From the NCBI RefSeq assembly GCF_003574355.1, contig NZ_QWLB01000002.1:1-64000 (forward strand): DNA of 64,000 bases, read 5' to 3'. Origin of the DNA: Meiothermus granaticius NBRC 107808. GTDB taxonomy: Bacteria; Deinococcota; Deinococci; Deinococcales; Thermaceae. Positions 1 to 9,634 of the stretch are shown piece after piece. The notes under the pieces were generated by a model that was not told the origin of the DNA, searched no databases, and saw nothing but the letters and a program-made list of their open reading frames with translations. Each line of letters starts with the position of its first letter. The first letter of the stretch is position 1. A program made the position numbers and the translations under genes.

Positions 1-512
1 GGGTTAGCGGGTAGGGGGGCCAAGTCTGCGGGCTTGGGCGGTTCGGGCGGGGTGGGGTTGGGGAGTGGGGTGATGGGGGTCAGGGTCGGGACGGGAGTGG
101 GGGGGGAGGGCGGTGAGGCGGCCTGGGAGGGGCTAGGGGCTGGGGACGGCGGGGAAGAGGGGGTGCTCGCCCCCTGCGGGATGCGCAGCACCTGGCCTAC
201 CCGGAGCGCGGGGCCCTGCAGGTTGTTTTCCTGCATGATGGCCTCCACCGTGGAGTTGTTTTTCTTGGCGATGGAGAAGAGGGTGTCTTTGGGCTGAACG
301 GTGTAGGTGACGGTGGGGGTGGGCAGGCGCAGCACCTGGCCCACCTCGAGGCTGGGCGAGCTGAGGTTGTTGAGCTGTAGCAGCAGCTCAACGCTGGTGC
401 CAAAGCGCTTGGCGATGGAGAAGAGGGTGTCTTTGGGCTGAACGGTGTAGGTGTTGGGAGCCTGCGCCAAGGCCAGCAGCATCAACCACGGAAGCACACC
501 TATCCTGCGCAT
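1..512 (-). CDS. Secreted LysM-repeat protein, N-terminal part (cut by window edge)
   Basis: The reading frame begins with ATG at 512 (an alternative in-frame ATG lies at 524) and runs off the left edge without a stop, so it is partial. It opens with a short hydrophobic signal segment ending LALAQA. Two LysM peptidoglycan-binding repeats follow, each starting YTVQPKDTLFSIAK and ending VGQVLR(L/I)P, at about residues 22-65 and 67-112. Next comes a Pro/Ser/Thr-rich linker. Such proteins usually carry an M23 or NlpC/P60 peptidase after the linker, but that part lies outside the window. The likely site of action is the cell wall or periplasm. The gene is divergent from the permease at 592. Confidence 0.8.
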   Translation of the reverse strand, partial: MRRIGVLPWLMLLALAQAPNTYTVQPKDTLFSIAKRFGTSVELLLQLNNLSSPSLEVGQVLRLPTPTVTYTVQPKDTLFSIAKKNNSTVEAIMQENNLQGPALRVGQVLRIPQGASTPSSPPSPAPSPSQAASPPSPPTPVPTLTPITPLPNPTPPEPPKPADLAPLPAN

Positions 513-556
513 GACAATGGCCATTATACGCGATTCCTCTGCGGCCTGGCCTTTAT

Positions 557-584
557 TTGCCCACCCAGAGGGAACTCATATAAT
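557..584 (+). promoter_or_regulatory. Promoter of the permease gene, leaderless type
   Basis: A -35 box TTGCCC (557-562) and a perfect -10 box TATAAT (579-584) are separated by 16 bp. The ATG at 592 lies 7 nt after the -10 box, so transcription should start at or next to the start codon. No Shine-Dalgarno sequence is visible. Confidence 0.75.
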
Positions 585-591
585 CCAGACC

Positions 592-1932
592 ATGGAGCAA
601 GGCGAGGCCATCGGCCTTTTAGGGCTGCTGGGGTATAAGGGCCCTCCGGAGGGCCTGGCGGGCTGGGCCCTGGCGGTTTTTGCCGGAACCTACGTGCTGA
701 TTTTCCTCGAGCGCTACCTTCACCGTACCATGGCGGCCCTCCTGGGGGCTTCAACGGTGCTGGTGTTGGGGATCCTGACCCCACAGGAGGCCTGGCGCTC
801 AATTGACTACGGCACCATGTTCCTGCTCTTCGGGATGATGCTGATGGTGGCGATCATGGCCAAGAGCGGCTTTTTTGCCCTGATGGCGGACCACGCCCTG
901 CGCTATACCGGGGGCAGCCCCAAGCGCATCCTGTGGGTATTCTCCTTGCTCACCGCGTTCTTTTCGGCCTTTTTGGACAACGTCACCACCGTGCTCTTTA
1001 TGGCCCCGGTGGTGCTGCACCTGTGCCTGCGCCTGAAGATTCCGCCGGTGCCCTTTCTGGTGGCGGTGGTGTTGGCGTCCAACCTGGGCGGCACGACCAC
1101 CCTCATCGGCGACCCGCCCAACATCATCATCGGCTCGATTGGGGGCAAGAGCTTCAACGACTTCCTGGTCAATGTGGCCCCCTACGTGGCCCTGGCGTTT
1201 TTGGCCGGGATTGGGGCCATGCAGCTCCTGCTGGCCCGGCAAGGCCTACTGGACCAGAGGGTCTCGAGGGAAGCGGTGCGGGCGCTGCTCGAGGAGCCTG
1301 GGCGGCTCGAGGTGGACTGGCCGCTGTTGCGGAAATCGGTCGGTGTGTTTGCGCTTACGGTGCTCCTGTTTGTGCTCTCGCATGGGGTACTCCACCTAGA
1401 GTCAGGGGTGATTGCCCTCTTCATGGCCTCGCTGCTGGCCCTGATCTCGCGCACCAGCCCGGTTTGGTTTTTGGAGCGGGTAGAGTGGGTGACGCTGATC
1501 TTCTTCGCGGGGCTGTTTATCGTGGTGGGGGGGCTCGAGCATACCGGTGTGTTTCACGCCCTGGCGGTGTGGCTGCGGGAGCTGATGGGGACCAACCTCA
1601 AGCTGGGGGTGCTGATCGTAGGGGTGGGCTCGGCCCTCATCTCCGGGTTTGTGGACAACATTCCCTACACCATCTCGATGAGCTATGTGCTGCGCGACCT
1701 GCGCCAGACCCTGGGGCCCAGTATGGATCCCTTGTGGTGGGCACTTTCAATCGGGGCTTGTCTGGGGGGAAACCTCACCCTGATAGGGGCCTCGGCCAAC
1801 GTGGTGACGGCGGATATCGCGGCTCGAGCCGGCCACCCCATCAGCTTCCTGACCTTTTTACGCTACGGCACCCCCATCTCAGCGGTGACGGTGGGGGTGG
1901 CCCTGCTGCTGTTCTACGTTTTGCACCCCTGA
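592..1932 (+). CDS. Ion-transporter superfamily permease (SLC13 / ArsB / CitMHS type)
   Basis: This 446-residue protein is nearly all hydrophobic, with about eleven membrane segments. The first-half signature TTTLIGDPPN (about residues 170-178) and the related second-half NLTLIGASANVV (about 390-401) are the paired hairpin motifs of the ion transporter superfamily, which includes Na+/dicarboxylate carriers, ArsB arsenite exporters, CitMHS and NhaD antiporters. The substrate cannot be told from sequence and no arsenic genes adjoin. The start at 592 is chosen over upstream in-frame starts because it sits 7 nt after a TATAAT box and just before the first conserved region. The length is normal for the family. 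Confidence 0.8.
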   Translation: MEQGEAIGLLGLLGYKGPPEGLAGWALAVFAGTYVLIFLERYLHRTMAALLGASTVLVLGILTPQEAWRSIDYGTMFLLFGMMLMVAIMAKSGFFALMADHALRYTGGSPKRILWVFSLLTAFFSAFLDNVTTVLFMAPVVLHLCLRLKIPPVPFLVAVVLASNLGGTTTLIGDPPNIIIGSIGGKSFNDFLVNVAPYVALAFLAGIGAMQLLLARQGLLDQRVSREAVRALLEEPGRLEVDWPLLRKSVGVFALTVLLFVLSHGVLHLESGVIALFMASLLALISRTSPVWFLERVEWVTLIFFAGLFIVVGGLEHTGVFHALAVWLRELMGTNLKLGVLIVGVGSALISGFVDNIPYTISMSYVLRDLRQTLGPSMDPLWWALSIGACLGGNLTLIGASANVVTADIAARAGHPISFLTFLRYGTPISAVTVGVALLLFYVLHP

Positions 1933-1959
1933 CCCAGCCGGGGGTGGGGGTGCCGCTGG

Positions 1960-2727
1960 TTACAGGGGCCACACCTCTACGGGGGTAGCGTTGGGATCGT
2001 GTAGGGTTTGGGGTTTATGGCCCTGCAGGGCCAGGCGGTACCCCAGCAGCCCGGTGGACTCCGGTGGCGCGGTGCGGCCCCTGGCCCAGAGGTTGATGCC
2101 GATGTGATGGTGATACCCATCGGCGGCCAGGAAGCGAGCCCCAGGGTAGTCGCGCTGGGTGACGACCAGGCCCAACCCAGTGAAGAAGCGCTCCGCTTCG
2201 TCGAGGTTGGCCACATGCAGGTGAAGGTGCCCAAAAAGGGTCTGAGGATCCAGCGGGGCGCTTTGCGCGGCTTGCGCCAGGAGGGATTCCACATCGAGGC
2301 GCTCTGAGCGCATCTCGATTCGATCCCCGTTCCAGGGCCACTCGAGCCGGGGCCGGTCGCGGTAGAGTTCGATTCCGTTGCCCTCGGGATCGGCCAGGTA
2401 AAGGGCCTCTGAGACCCCGTGGTCGGAGGCCCCCTGAAGGTAGGGATAGCGGGCCTCGAGCAGCCGCCGAAACACCGCCGCTAGCGCTCGGCGCTCCGGC
2501 AGCAAAAGGGCGAAGTGGTAGAGCCCCAGCGACGGCTGGGGGCGCAAGGGGGCAGCGGGGTCGTGGAGCAGGCTTAGGGTGAAGCCCCGCCCAGCAGGGG
2601 TGAGCTGCACCTGGTTTTCTTCCTGTCCAAGCTCCTCGAGCCCCAGCAGGTCGCGGTAAAAGGCCCGTTGGGCCTCGAGGTCACGGACCCGCAGGGTCAA
2701 GCCGGTGAGCTTCAGGGTGGGGTTCAT
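1960..2727 (-). CDS. CatE-like VOC-family dioxygenase
   Basis: This 255-residue protein has two vicinal-oxygen-chelate modules: the first begins LTLRVRDLEAQRAFYRDLLG and ends GNGIELYRDRP, the second begins HLHLHVANLDEAERFF. The His and Glu metal ligands of extradiol dioxygenases are present in the expected places (YHFAL, GIELY, GHLHLHV). It resembles Bacillus CatE, catechol-2,3-dioxygenase. The start ATG at 2727 overlaps the upstream gene's stop as ATGA, which argues for translational coupling and against the GTG further upstream. It is the last gene of a three-gene operon with the hydrolase and the MhqO-like enzyme. A role in breaking down catechols or quinones is inferred from the set. Confidence 0.8.
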   Translation of the reverse strand: MNPTLKLTGLTLRVRDLEAQRAFYRDLLGLEELGQEENQVQLTPAGRGFTLSLLHDPAAPLRPQPSLGLYHFALLLPERRALAAVFRRLLEARYPYLQGASDHGVSEALYLADPEGNGIELYRDRPRLEWPWNGDRIEMRSERLDVESLLAQAAQSAPLDPQTLFGHLHLHVANLDEAERFFTGLGLVVTQRDYPGARFLAADGYHHHIGINLWARGRTAPPESTGLLGYRLALQGHKPQTLHDPNATPVEVWPL

Positions 2728-3341
2728 AGATGGGCCTCCAGCCACCTTCGGGCCGCTTCGAGCTCGGCGGGGTACAGGGAATGTCCCCCTGGCTGCCAGC
2801 GCAGCTCGAGGTCGGCCCCGGCCTGCCTCAGCCGCTGCGCCAGGGTTTCCACCGAGCCTGGGGGAATCAGCGGATCCTGCCGGCCCGCGGCGAGGAATAC
2901 CGATCGGCCCTTCAGATGGGGCAATGGCTGGGGCTCGAGGGGCATCATGGCCCGCAGCAGCACCCCTCCCGCCAGGATCTCCGGATGCAGCAGCAGCAGG
3001 GCCGCGGCCATATTGGCCCCATTGGAGTAGCCCAGAGCATAGATCTGGTCCCTATCCAGACCGTATTGCTGAGCAGCGCCCTGAACGAACCTGGCCAGAT
3101 CCGCCGCCTGGGTCCTTAGGTCTTCGAGGTCGAAAACTCCCGGTGCCAGCCGACGAAAGAAGCGTGGGGCGCCGTTCTCGAGCACCTTCCCTCGAGGAGA
3201 GAGGAGCGGGGCGGTGGGGGCCAGCTCTCGGGCCAGCCCGATCAGGTCGTTCTCATCTCCGCCGGTGCCGTGCAGCACAAGCAGGGTGGCCTCCGAGGAG
3301 CCAGGCTCAAAGCGATGGACAAAACTGAGGGGGGTATGCAT
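2724..3341 (-). CDS. MhqD-like alpha/beta hydrolase (phospholipase/carboxylesterase family)
   Basis: The 205-residue protein is a compact alpha/beta hydrolase of the phospholipase/carboxylesterase family. Visible features are the oxyanion-loop motif VLHGTGGDE (about 22-30), the nucleophile elbow GYSNGA (Ser106), the acid Asp156 in GRQDPL and the base His187 in GGHSLY. The length is typical. In Bacillus, mhqD accompanies hydroquinone dioxygenases and is induced by quinones; here it lies between mhqO-like and catE-like genes on one strand, so the same association is seen. Its stop overlaps the next start by 4 nt. The natural ester substrate is not known from sequence. Confidence 0.82.
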   Translation of the reverse strand: MHTPLSFVHRFEPGSSEATLLVLHGTGGDENDLIGLARELAPTAPLLSPRGKVLENGAPRFFRRLAPGVFDLEDLRTQAADLARFVQGAAQQYGLDRDQIYALGYSNGANMAAALLLLHPEILAGGVLLRAMMPLEPQPLPHLKGRSVFLAAGRQDPLIPPGSVETLAQRLRQAGADLELRWQPGGHSLYPAELEAARRWLEAHL

Positions 3342-3361
3342 GGGGTGCCAGCCGGGTTTCC

Positions 3362-4321
3362 CTAAGGGGTGGGTTGGGGGGCATAGGGCAGGTGCAGCTC
3401 GGGCAGCGCTGCCTCGATCTCGGCCCGGCGTGGCTCGAGCCAGGGGGGCAGCACCAGCGACTCCCCCAGCCGGGCAGGGTCTTCATCCACAGAGAAGCCG
3501 GGGCCGTCGGTGGCCAGCTCGAAGAGGGCCCCGCCGGGTTCGGTGAAATACACCGATTTGAACCAGAAGCGGTCAATCGGAGGCGTGGGGCGGCGCCCGG
3601 CGGCCTCGATGCGGGCTCGCAGCTCGAGCTCTTCCTCGGGGCCGGCTACCCGCCAGGCCAGGTGATGGATGCTGCCGGTGCCCCACTGGCCCCGGTGCAG
3701 ATTGGGCAACTCCTTGAGGTCCACGAACTTGCCCGAGCCCCCACCATCCAGGCTGAAGCGGCTCCAACCGCCCTCCCGCCCCGCCGCCTGAAACCCCAGC
3801 GTTTCGGTCAGGAAGGTGGCGGTGGCCAGCAGGTCCCGCTCCCAGATGCGGGCTCCGTGCAGCCCCCGGATCTGCCGAGATTCCGGCACCTCGCTGCGCT
3901 CCCAGGGGGTAAACACCCGGGAAGGGGTTTCCACCAGGGCCACCTCGAGGCCATCCGGGTCGCGGAAGGGCAGGGCTTTCTCCCCAAAGCGCACCTCGGG
4001 GTGGCCCAGCCTCACCCCGTACCGCTCCAGCCGTTCTCCCCAGAAGTCCAGGCTGCCCTCAGGGACGGCCAACTGCACCTCCACCGAAAGCCCCACCCCC
4101 TTGCGGCTGGGGGCCAGCTGCTCCCAGGGGAAGAAGGTCAGATCGGTACCCGGCCTTCCTTCGGCATCGGCGTAGAACAGGTGATAGGTGGTGGGGTCAT
4201 CTTGGTTGACGCTGCGCTTGACCAGGCGCAGCCCCAGCACCCCGGCGTAGAACTCGAGGTTGGTCTGGGCCTTCCCTGCAATGGCGGTGACGTGGTGCAG
4301 GCCGTGTATTTGGGTGCTCAT
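3362..4321 (-). CDS. MhqO-like ring-cleaving dioxygenase (VOC family)
   Basis: This 319-residue protein has two VOC modules. The N-terminal one starts IHGLHHVTAIAGKAQTNLEF, the typical opening of the MhqO/MhqA hydroquinone-specific extradiol dioxygenases; the second includes GSIHHLAWRV and PGGALFELATDGPGF near the C-terminus, with His and Glu metal ligands. The start at 4321 is preceded by a good ribosome site (AGAGGAG); an upstream in-frame extension would overlap the promoter. It heads an operon with MhqD-like and CatE-like genes. A role in cleaving hydroquinones formed from toxic quinones is inferred from family and context. Confidence 0.85.
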   Translation of the reverse strand: MSTQIHGLHHVTAIAGKAQTNLEFYAGVLGLRLVKRSVNQDDPTTYHLFYADAEGRPGTDLTFFPWEQLAPSRKGVGLSVEVQLAVPEGSLDFWGERLERYGVRLGHPEVRFGEKALPFRDPDGLEVALVETPSRVFTPWERSEVPESRQIRGLHGARIWERDLLATATFLTETLGFQAAGREGGWSRFSLDGGGSGKFVDLKELPNLHRGQWGTGSIHHLAWRVAGPEEELELRARIEAAGRRPTPPIDRFWFKSVYFTEPGGALFELATDGPGFSVDEDPARLGESLVLPPWLEPRRAEIEAALPELHLPYAPQPTP

Positions 4322-4349
4322 GGCAACTCCTCTCGCTTCCGCCCATGTA

Positions 4350-4378
4350 TTATTAGACATAGCGCTATAAAAAGTCAA
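4350..4378 (-). promoter_or_regulatory. Promoter of the mhqO-like operon
   Basis: On the minus strand TTGACT (4378-4373) and TAATAA (4355-4350) are separated by 17 bp, close to the sigma-A consensus. The start codon is about 28 nt after the -10 box, leaving a short leader with a ribosome site. Confidence 0.75.
4359..4368. promoter_or_regulatory. Palindrome ATAGCGCTAT in the promoter spacer, candidate operator
   Basis: A perfect 10-bp palindrome sits between the -35 and -10 boxes of the mhqO-like operon, where a bound repressor would block RNA polymerase. Bacillus MhqR (MarR family) represses the related genes, but no regulator gene lies nearby here, so the protein that binds is unknown. Confidence 0.5.
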
Positions 4379-4432
4379 GCAAAAGGAGCCCAGAGCACCC
4401 CACCTCAGGCCTTGGGTGAGGCGGGGCCGGTA

Positions 4433-6775
4433 TTACTTGCGGATCGCGTACCCTGCGGCCTCCAAGGCCTGGATGACCCTGGCCATGAACCCCTCGACCT
4501 CGGTATCGGTGAGGGTGCGCGCGGGGTCGCGGAAGCTGAGGTGGAAGGCCAGGCTTTTCTCGCCTGGATGCAGCGGGGCCCCACGGTAGACATCGAAGGG
4601 CTCGAGCCCCTCGAGCGCCTCCCCCGCACTCCCGCGGATTAAGGCCTCCAACTCGGCATAGGGCACCGCTTCCGGAACCACCACGGCCAGATCGCGCAGC
4701 GCGGCGGGAAACTTGGCCACGTCCTTGAAGCGAGACTTGAGGGTGGGTAGGGGCAGCTCGAGCTCGGCCAGGTAGGTAGGGGGAAGCTCGACCTGGGCTG
4801 CGATCCCTGGATGGAGCTGGCCAATGCTGCCGACCCTGTGCCCATTCCAGTACACCGCCCCGCTGATCCCTGGGTGCAAGTGGGCAAAGGGTTCTTTTTG
4901 CACCTTCAGGCTGGCCCCCAGGTGAGCTGCAGTGTTTTCCAAAAGGCCTTTCAAGGCATAAAACCCACCCCCCAACCCCGGCTGCCAGCGCCCCGGCACG
5001 CTCTCGCCGCACAACAGAAGGGCCAGGTGGGTGGTTTCCTCCCGTTGAAAAACGTTGCCGAGCTCAAAGAGCAGAAATGGCCCGCCCTCGCCTTGCGAGA
5101 GGTTGAACTCGAGGGTCTGCAGCAAGCCTGGATACAGCGCGGTGCGCAGATGGGTGCGGTCGGAAGCCTGAGGGTTGGCGAAGGCTACCGTGGGGGCCGG
5201 GGCCCGGTACTTGGCCAGGGTTTCGGGCGAGCTCCAGGAGTAGTTCACCACCTCCTGGAAGCCAATCCCAGCCAGCACCGCTTTGAGGCGCTCCTTGGCC
5301 TGATAGGGCTGGTCTACCCCGAGGTTGTCCGGGGCCGGAAAAAAGCTCGGCAGGGTTACGGGGATCTGGTCATAGCCGAGGACTCGAGCCACCTCCTCAA
5401 TCAGGTCTTCCTCGAGGCCCATATCCATGCGGTAGCTGGGCGGCCTGACCGAGTAGGGCGGTTCCTGGCCCACAACCTCAAAGCCCAAACGCCTCAGCAC
5501 CCCTAGCTGCTGATCGGCGGGAAACTCCACCCCGATGAGCCGGTTGGTGTGGCTGGGCCAGAAGGCGATCGGTTGGGGCGGCTGGGTATGGTCCAGGTCT
5601 ATGCGCGCCTCTCCAACCTCCGCTCCCGTCCACTGTTGCACCAGCTCCAGGAAGCGCAGCGCAGCCCGTACCTGCCCGTTGGGGTCTACCCCGCGCTCAA
5701 AGCGATAGCTGGCCTCGGTCTTGAGGCCCTGGCGCTTGGCCGTGCCGCGGATGGAGACCGGGTCGAAGTGGGCCACCTCGAGCGCTACCTCGGTGGTGTC
5801 GGGGCGCACCTCGCTGTGCTGACCCCCCATCACCCCAGCAATTCCCTCCGGCAGGGTCTGGTCTCCCTGCTTGAGGGTGATGAGCAGGTCGCGGGGGTCT
5901 AAGGAGCGCTCCACCCCGTCCAGGGTAACCAGCCGCTCCTCTGGCCGGGCTCGCCGCACCACGATGCCCTGACCGAGGAAGCGGGCGTCATAGGCGTGGA
6001 GGGGGTTGCCCAGCTCGAGCATGGTGTAGTTGGTGGCATCCACCACCGCGCTGATGGGGCGCATCCCAGCAGCGTAGAGCCGGCGCTGTGCGCGGAGAGG
6101 GGATGGGCCATTCCGCAGGTTACGGGCATAGGAGAGGGTGAAGCGGTCGCAGCCCTTGGGGTCTTCAATCCACACCTGAAACGGCAGGGCCAGCGCTGTG
6201 GTTTTGGGTCTGGGCTCGGGGTGCACCAGGCTCAGGCCGAGTGCGGCCAGGTCTCGGGCAAGACCATAGACCGAGAGCACATCGGGCCGGTTGGGGGTGA
6301 TCTCGATCTCGATCACAGATTCCTCGGGCCAGGCCTCCGCCAGCGGGGTTCCGGGGGGCAGGGCCGCCTCGGGAAACTCCAGCAGCCCTCCCGCGTACTC
6401 GCCCACCGCCAGCTCGCGTGGGGAGAGGGCCATCCCGTAGGACTCGAGCCCCTGGATTTTCCGCACGGAAAGCTCCTGACCTGAGGGCAATACTGCTCCT
6501 GGCAGGGCCAGGGCCACCCCAATGCCCGAGCGGGCATTGGGAGCCCCGGAGATCACCTGGACTTCTCGACCCGCGTCCAGCAGGAGCCTGCGCACCTCCA
6601 GGCCGGGGATCTCCTGGACCGAGAGCACCCGCGCAAAGACGATCTTGGGGTCGGGTGCGGGCAGGTGCTCGATGGTCTCGGTCTCATGGCCTAGCCCGGC
6701 CAACAACTCCTCGAGCCGCTCGGGGCCGGGGGCATCCGGCAGGAATTCTTGCAGCCAACTGTACACAATCCGCAT
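4433..6775 (-). CDS. pheT: Phenylalanine-tRNA ligase beta subunit
   Basis: This 780-residue protein is the beta subunit of the cytoplasmic alpha2-beta2 enzyme that charges tRNA-Phe. Domains in order are: an N-terminal part with the OB-fold tRNA-binding region (about 40-150, containing VISGAPNARSG), the B3/B4 editing region that removes mischarged Tyr, the B5 domain (about 395-470), a catalytic-like core, and the C-terminal anticodon-binding FDX-ACB domain (about 685-780, beginning KDVAKFPAALRDLAVV). The length matches the Thermus protein (785 residues). Its start lies 3 nt beyond the stop of the glyoxalase-like gene, so it is cotranscribed with that gene and pheS. Confidence 0.97.
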   Translation of the reverse strand: MRIVYSWLQEFLPDAPGPERLEELLAGLGHETETIEHLPAPDPKIVFARVLSVQEIPGLEVRRLLLDAGREVQVISGAPNARSGIGVALALPGAVLPSGQELSVRKIQGLESYGMALSPRELAVGEYAGGLLEFPEAALPPGTPLAEAWPEESVIEIEITPNRPDVLSVYGLARDLAALGLSLVHPEPRPKTTALALPFQVWIEDPKGCDRFTLSYARNLRNGPSPLRAQRRLYAAGMRPISAVVDATNYTMLELGNPLHAYDARFLGQGIVVRRARPEERLVTLDGVERSLDPRDLLITLKQGDQTLPEGIAGVMGGQHSEVRPDTTEVALEVAHFDPVSIRGTAKRQGLKTEASYRFERGVDPNGQVRAALRFLELVQQWTGAEVGEARIDLDHTQPPQPIAFWPSHTNRLIGVEFPADQQLGVLRRLGFEVVGQEPPYSVRPPSYRMDMGLEEDLIEEVARVLGYDQIPVTLPSFFPAPDNLGVDQPYQAKERLKAVLAGIGFQEVVNYSWSSPETLAKYRAPAPTVAFANPQASDRTHLRTALYPGLLQTLEFNLSQGEGGPFLLFELGNVFQREETTHLALLLCGESVPGRWQPGLGGGFYALKGLLENTAAHLGASLKVQKEPFAHLHPGISGAVYWNGHRVGSIGQLHPGIAAQVELPPTYLAELELPLPTLKSRFKDVAKFPAALRDLAVVVPEAVPYAELEALIRGSAGEALEGLEPFDVYRGAPLHPGEKSLAFHLSFRDPARTLTDTEVEGFMARVIQALEAAGYAIRK

Positions 6776-6777
6776 GT

Positions 6778-7239
6778 TTACCCCTTCGTCCAGGACTGAA
6801 GTTCGAGGATGTTTCCCTCGGGATCGGTGGCATAGACCACCGTAACCTTGGCCCCGCCCGCCACCTCGAGCGTCACCACCTCCCCCAGGGCCTTTCCTCC
6901 CGCGGCCAAGACGGCCTCGAGGGCGCTCGGTACATCCTCCACCGCGAAAGCGAGGTGCCCGTAGCCCCGATGGTTGACGCCGGTCGGGAGCCTTTGCCCT
7001 TCCGGCTGATACTGAAAGATCTCCAGGGTGGGCCCACCCTCCCCATAACCGGGAAGCCGAAGGTGGGCTCCTTGCAGCTTTGCTCCGGGGAGGGCGGTGA
7101 GCTGCTCGAAGGAGATTCCGCTGAAGTGCCGCTCTGGAGGCACCCCTGTGCAGCCGAACACCTCTTGGTAAAACCTGGCCAGCCTACGCCAGTCTCGAGC
7201 CACCAGGTTGGTGTGAACATACTTGGCCGGGATGGGCAT
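6778..7239 (-). CDS. VOC-family (glyoxalase-like) protein lying between pheS and pheT
   Basis: The 153-residue protein is a single-chain VOC/glyoxalase fold starting YVHTNLVARDWRRLARFYQE and ending DPEGNILELQSW, with a central GYGHLAFAVEDV. This is the pattern of lactoylglutathione-lyase-like and bleomycin-resistance-like proteins, and the typical metal-ligand Glu lies in the last strand. The gene is 8 nt after pheS and 2 nt before pheT, so it must share their transcript. The substrate is unknown. Nothing in the sequence suggests a role in tRNA charging; its place in the operon is the unusual point. Confidence 0.82.
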   Translation of the reverse strand: MPIPAKYVHTNLVARDWRRLARFYQEVFGCTGVPPERHFSGISFEQLTALPGAKLQGAHLRLPGYGEGGPTLEIFQYQPEGQRLPTGVNHRGYGHLAFAVEDVPSALEAVLAAGGKALGEVVTLEVAGGAKVTVVYATDPEGNILELQSWTKG

Positions 7240-7247
7240 GGCGACTC

Positions 7248-8407
<1,160 letters not shown>

Positions 8408-8415
8408 CGTGGGGT

Positions 8416-8445
8416 AGTGTACCGCATTTCTTGCGGTTTCCTCAA
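8416..8445 (-). promoter_or_regulatory. Promoter of the pheS operon
   Basis: On the minus strand TTGAGG (8445-8440) and TACACT (8421-8416) are separated by 18 bp. This gives a transcript leader of about 100 nt before pheS that contains the leader ORF and hairpin. Confidence 0.7.
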
Positions 8446-8518
8446 GGATATGTGGGGCTGTGGGTTCCCTTACGCCAACGGGGAAAATTCGGTGCTACCT
8501 TGAATCGGAGGTTTACCG

Positions 8519-9619
8519 ATGCGGAACCCCTTGATTCTCCTTGGGTTGCTGCTGCTCAGCCTGGGCTTTGCCCAGCAACCCTCAGCCCAAGAGCTGCTTC
8601 AGCAGGCCCAGCAACTGGTCCAGCAGGCTAAGGCCCAAAACCTAGCCCCCAACCTGGATGTCTCCCTGTGGCGGCAAGCCATCGAGAAGGCCACCCAGGC
8701 CACCCAGGCCGACCCTCAGTCCCCAGAGGCCTGGCGGATGCTGGCTGAGCTTTACACCGAGACCAAGTTCTGGATCCGGGCCGATCCAGCCTGGAACCAA
8801 TATCTCCAGTTGCGCGGGGGAGAGGCCGAGCCCTCCACCTATGCCCAGATCGCCCTGGTGCAGATGAACCTGGGTTATGCGGCTTATCGCCAGCAGAACT
8901 GGGCGGAGGCGGAGGGGCGCTTCAAAACAGCCGCGCAGTATGCCCCACAGGATGCCGCTCCACAGGAGTGGCTGGGCCGGATTGCCCTCGAGCAGGGCGA
9001 TTTTGCCGCCGCCCGGCAGTACTATCAAAAAGCCGTAGGGATCAAGCCCAGCGGGGCCAACCAGTACTTCTTAACCCTGGCCTCCAAGGCCCAGTCCTAT
9101 GGTCCCGAGGCCACCCATGCCTTCTTGCAGGGCTACGACGCCTACACCGGTGGGGACAAAACCCAGGCTCAGACCTACTTCGCCCAAGCGGTTCAGGCCG
9201 CCCCCCAGTGGCTCGAGGCCCAGCGTTGGTTGGCCCGCACCCAGCTCGAGAACGGTCAAGCCAGCGCAGCCCTGGCTACCTGGCAAAGCATCGCCAGCGC
9301 GCCGGGGGCTACGGCCACAGACCGGTATTTTCTCAAGCAAGCCCAGCTGGCCAATCAGTATGGTTTGCCTGCGGCCAAAGCCTACCTCGAGGGGGTGGCG
9401 ATTTTCCCCAATGACAAGAACAAAGCCCTAACCCTGTTCCAGCAGGCCACCCAGCTGGCCCCCACCTTTGGGGAGGCCTGGTACTGGCTGGGACGCACGG
9501 CCTACGAGACCCAGAACTACCTGCTGGCAGTCCAGGCCTACGGGCAGGCGGTGCAACTTATGCCCGACAACAAGGAGGCCAAATACTGGTTGGGTCAGGC
9601 CCAAAAAGCTGCACGCTGA
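8519..9619 (+). CDS. Exported TPR-repeat protein
   Basis: The 366-residue protein begins with a signal peptide (MRNPLILLGLLLLSLGFAQ) and is otherwise mostly helical with several tetratricopeptide repeats, for example around SPEAWRMLAELY, NWAEAEGRFKTAAQYAP, PQEWLGRIALEQGDFAAARQ and GEAWYWLGRTAYETQNYLLA. The N-terminal part is Gln/Ala-rich (ELLQQAQQLVQQAKAQ). TPR arrays serve as protein-binding scaffolds, here probably in the periplasm. The start has a good ribosome site (CGGAGGT) and a possible -10 box TACCTT about 15 nt upstream. It is divergent from pheS. No enzymatic domain is visible and no partner is evident. Confidence 0.8.
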   Translation: MRNPLILLGLLLLSLGFAQQPSAQELLQQAQQLVQQAKAQNLAPNLDVSLWRQAIEKATQATQADPQSPEAWRMLAELYTETKFWIRADPAWNQYLQLRGGEAEPSTYAQIALVQMNLGYAAYRQQNWAEAEGRFKTAAQYAPQDAAPQEWLGRIALEQGDFAAARQYYQKAVGIKPSGANQYFLTLASKAQSYGPEATHAFLQGYDAYTGGDKTQAQTYFAQAVQAAPQWLEAQRWLARTQLENGQASAALATWQSIASAPGATATDRYFLKQAQLANQYGLPAAKAYLEGVAIFPNDKNKALTLFQQATQLAPTFGEAWYWLGRTAYETQNYLLAVQAYGQAVQLMPDNKEAKYWLGQAQKAAR

Positions 9620-9634
9620 ATGGCCGGCCGGCCC

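Noticed and set aside
933-1988. 351-codon frame in another phase of the permease gene
   Set aside because: Gly/Arg/Ala-rich shadow translation; the permease frame has all family motifs.
3374-4642. 422-codon open frame opposite the MhqO-like gene
   Set aside because: It is the antisense shadow of a gene with clear VOC motifs and has no recognisable domain; long antisense frames are common at this GC content.
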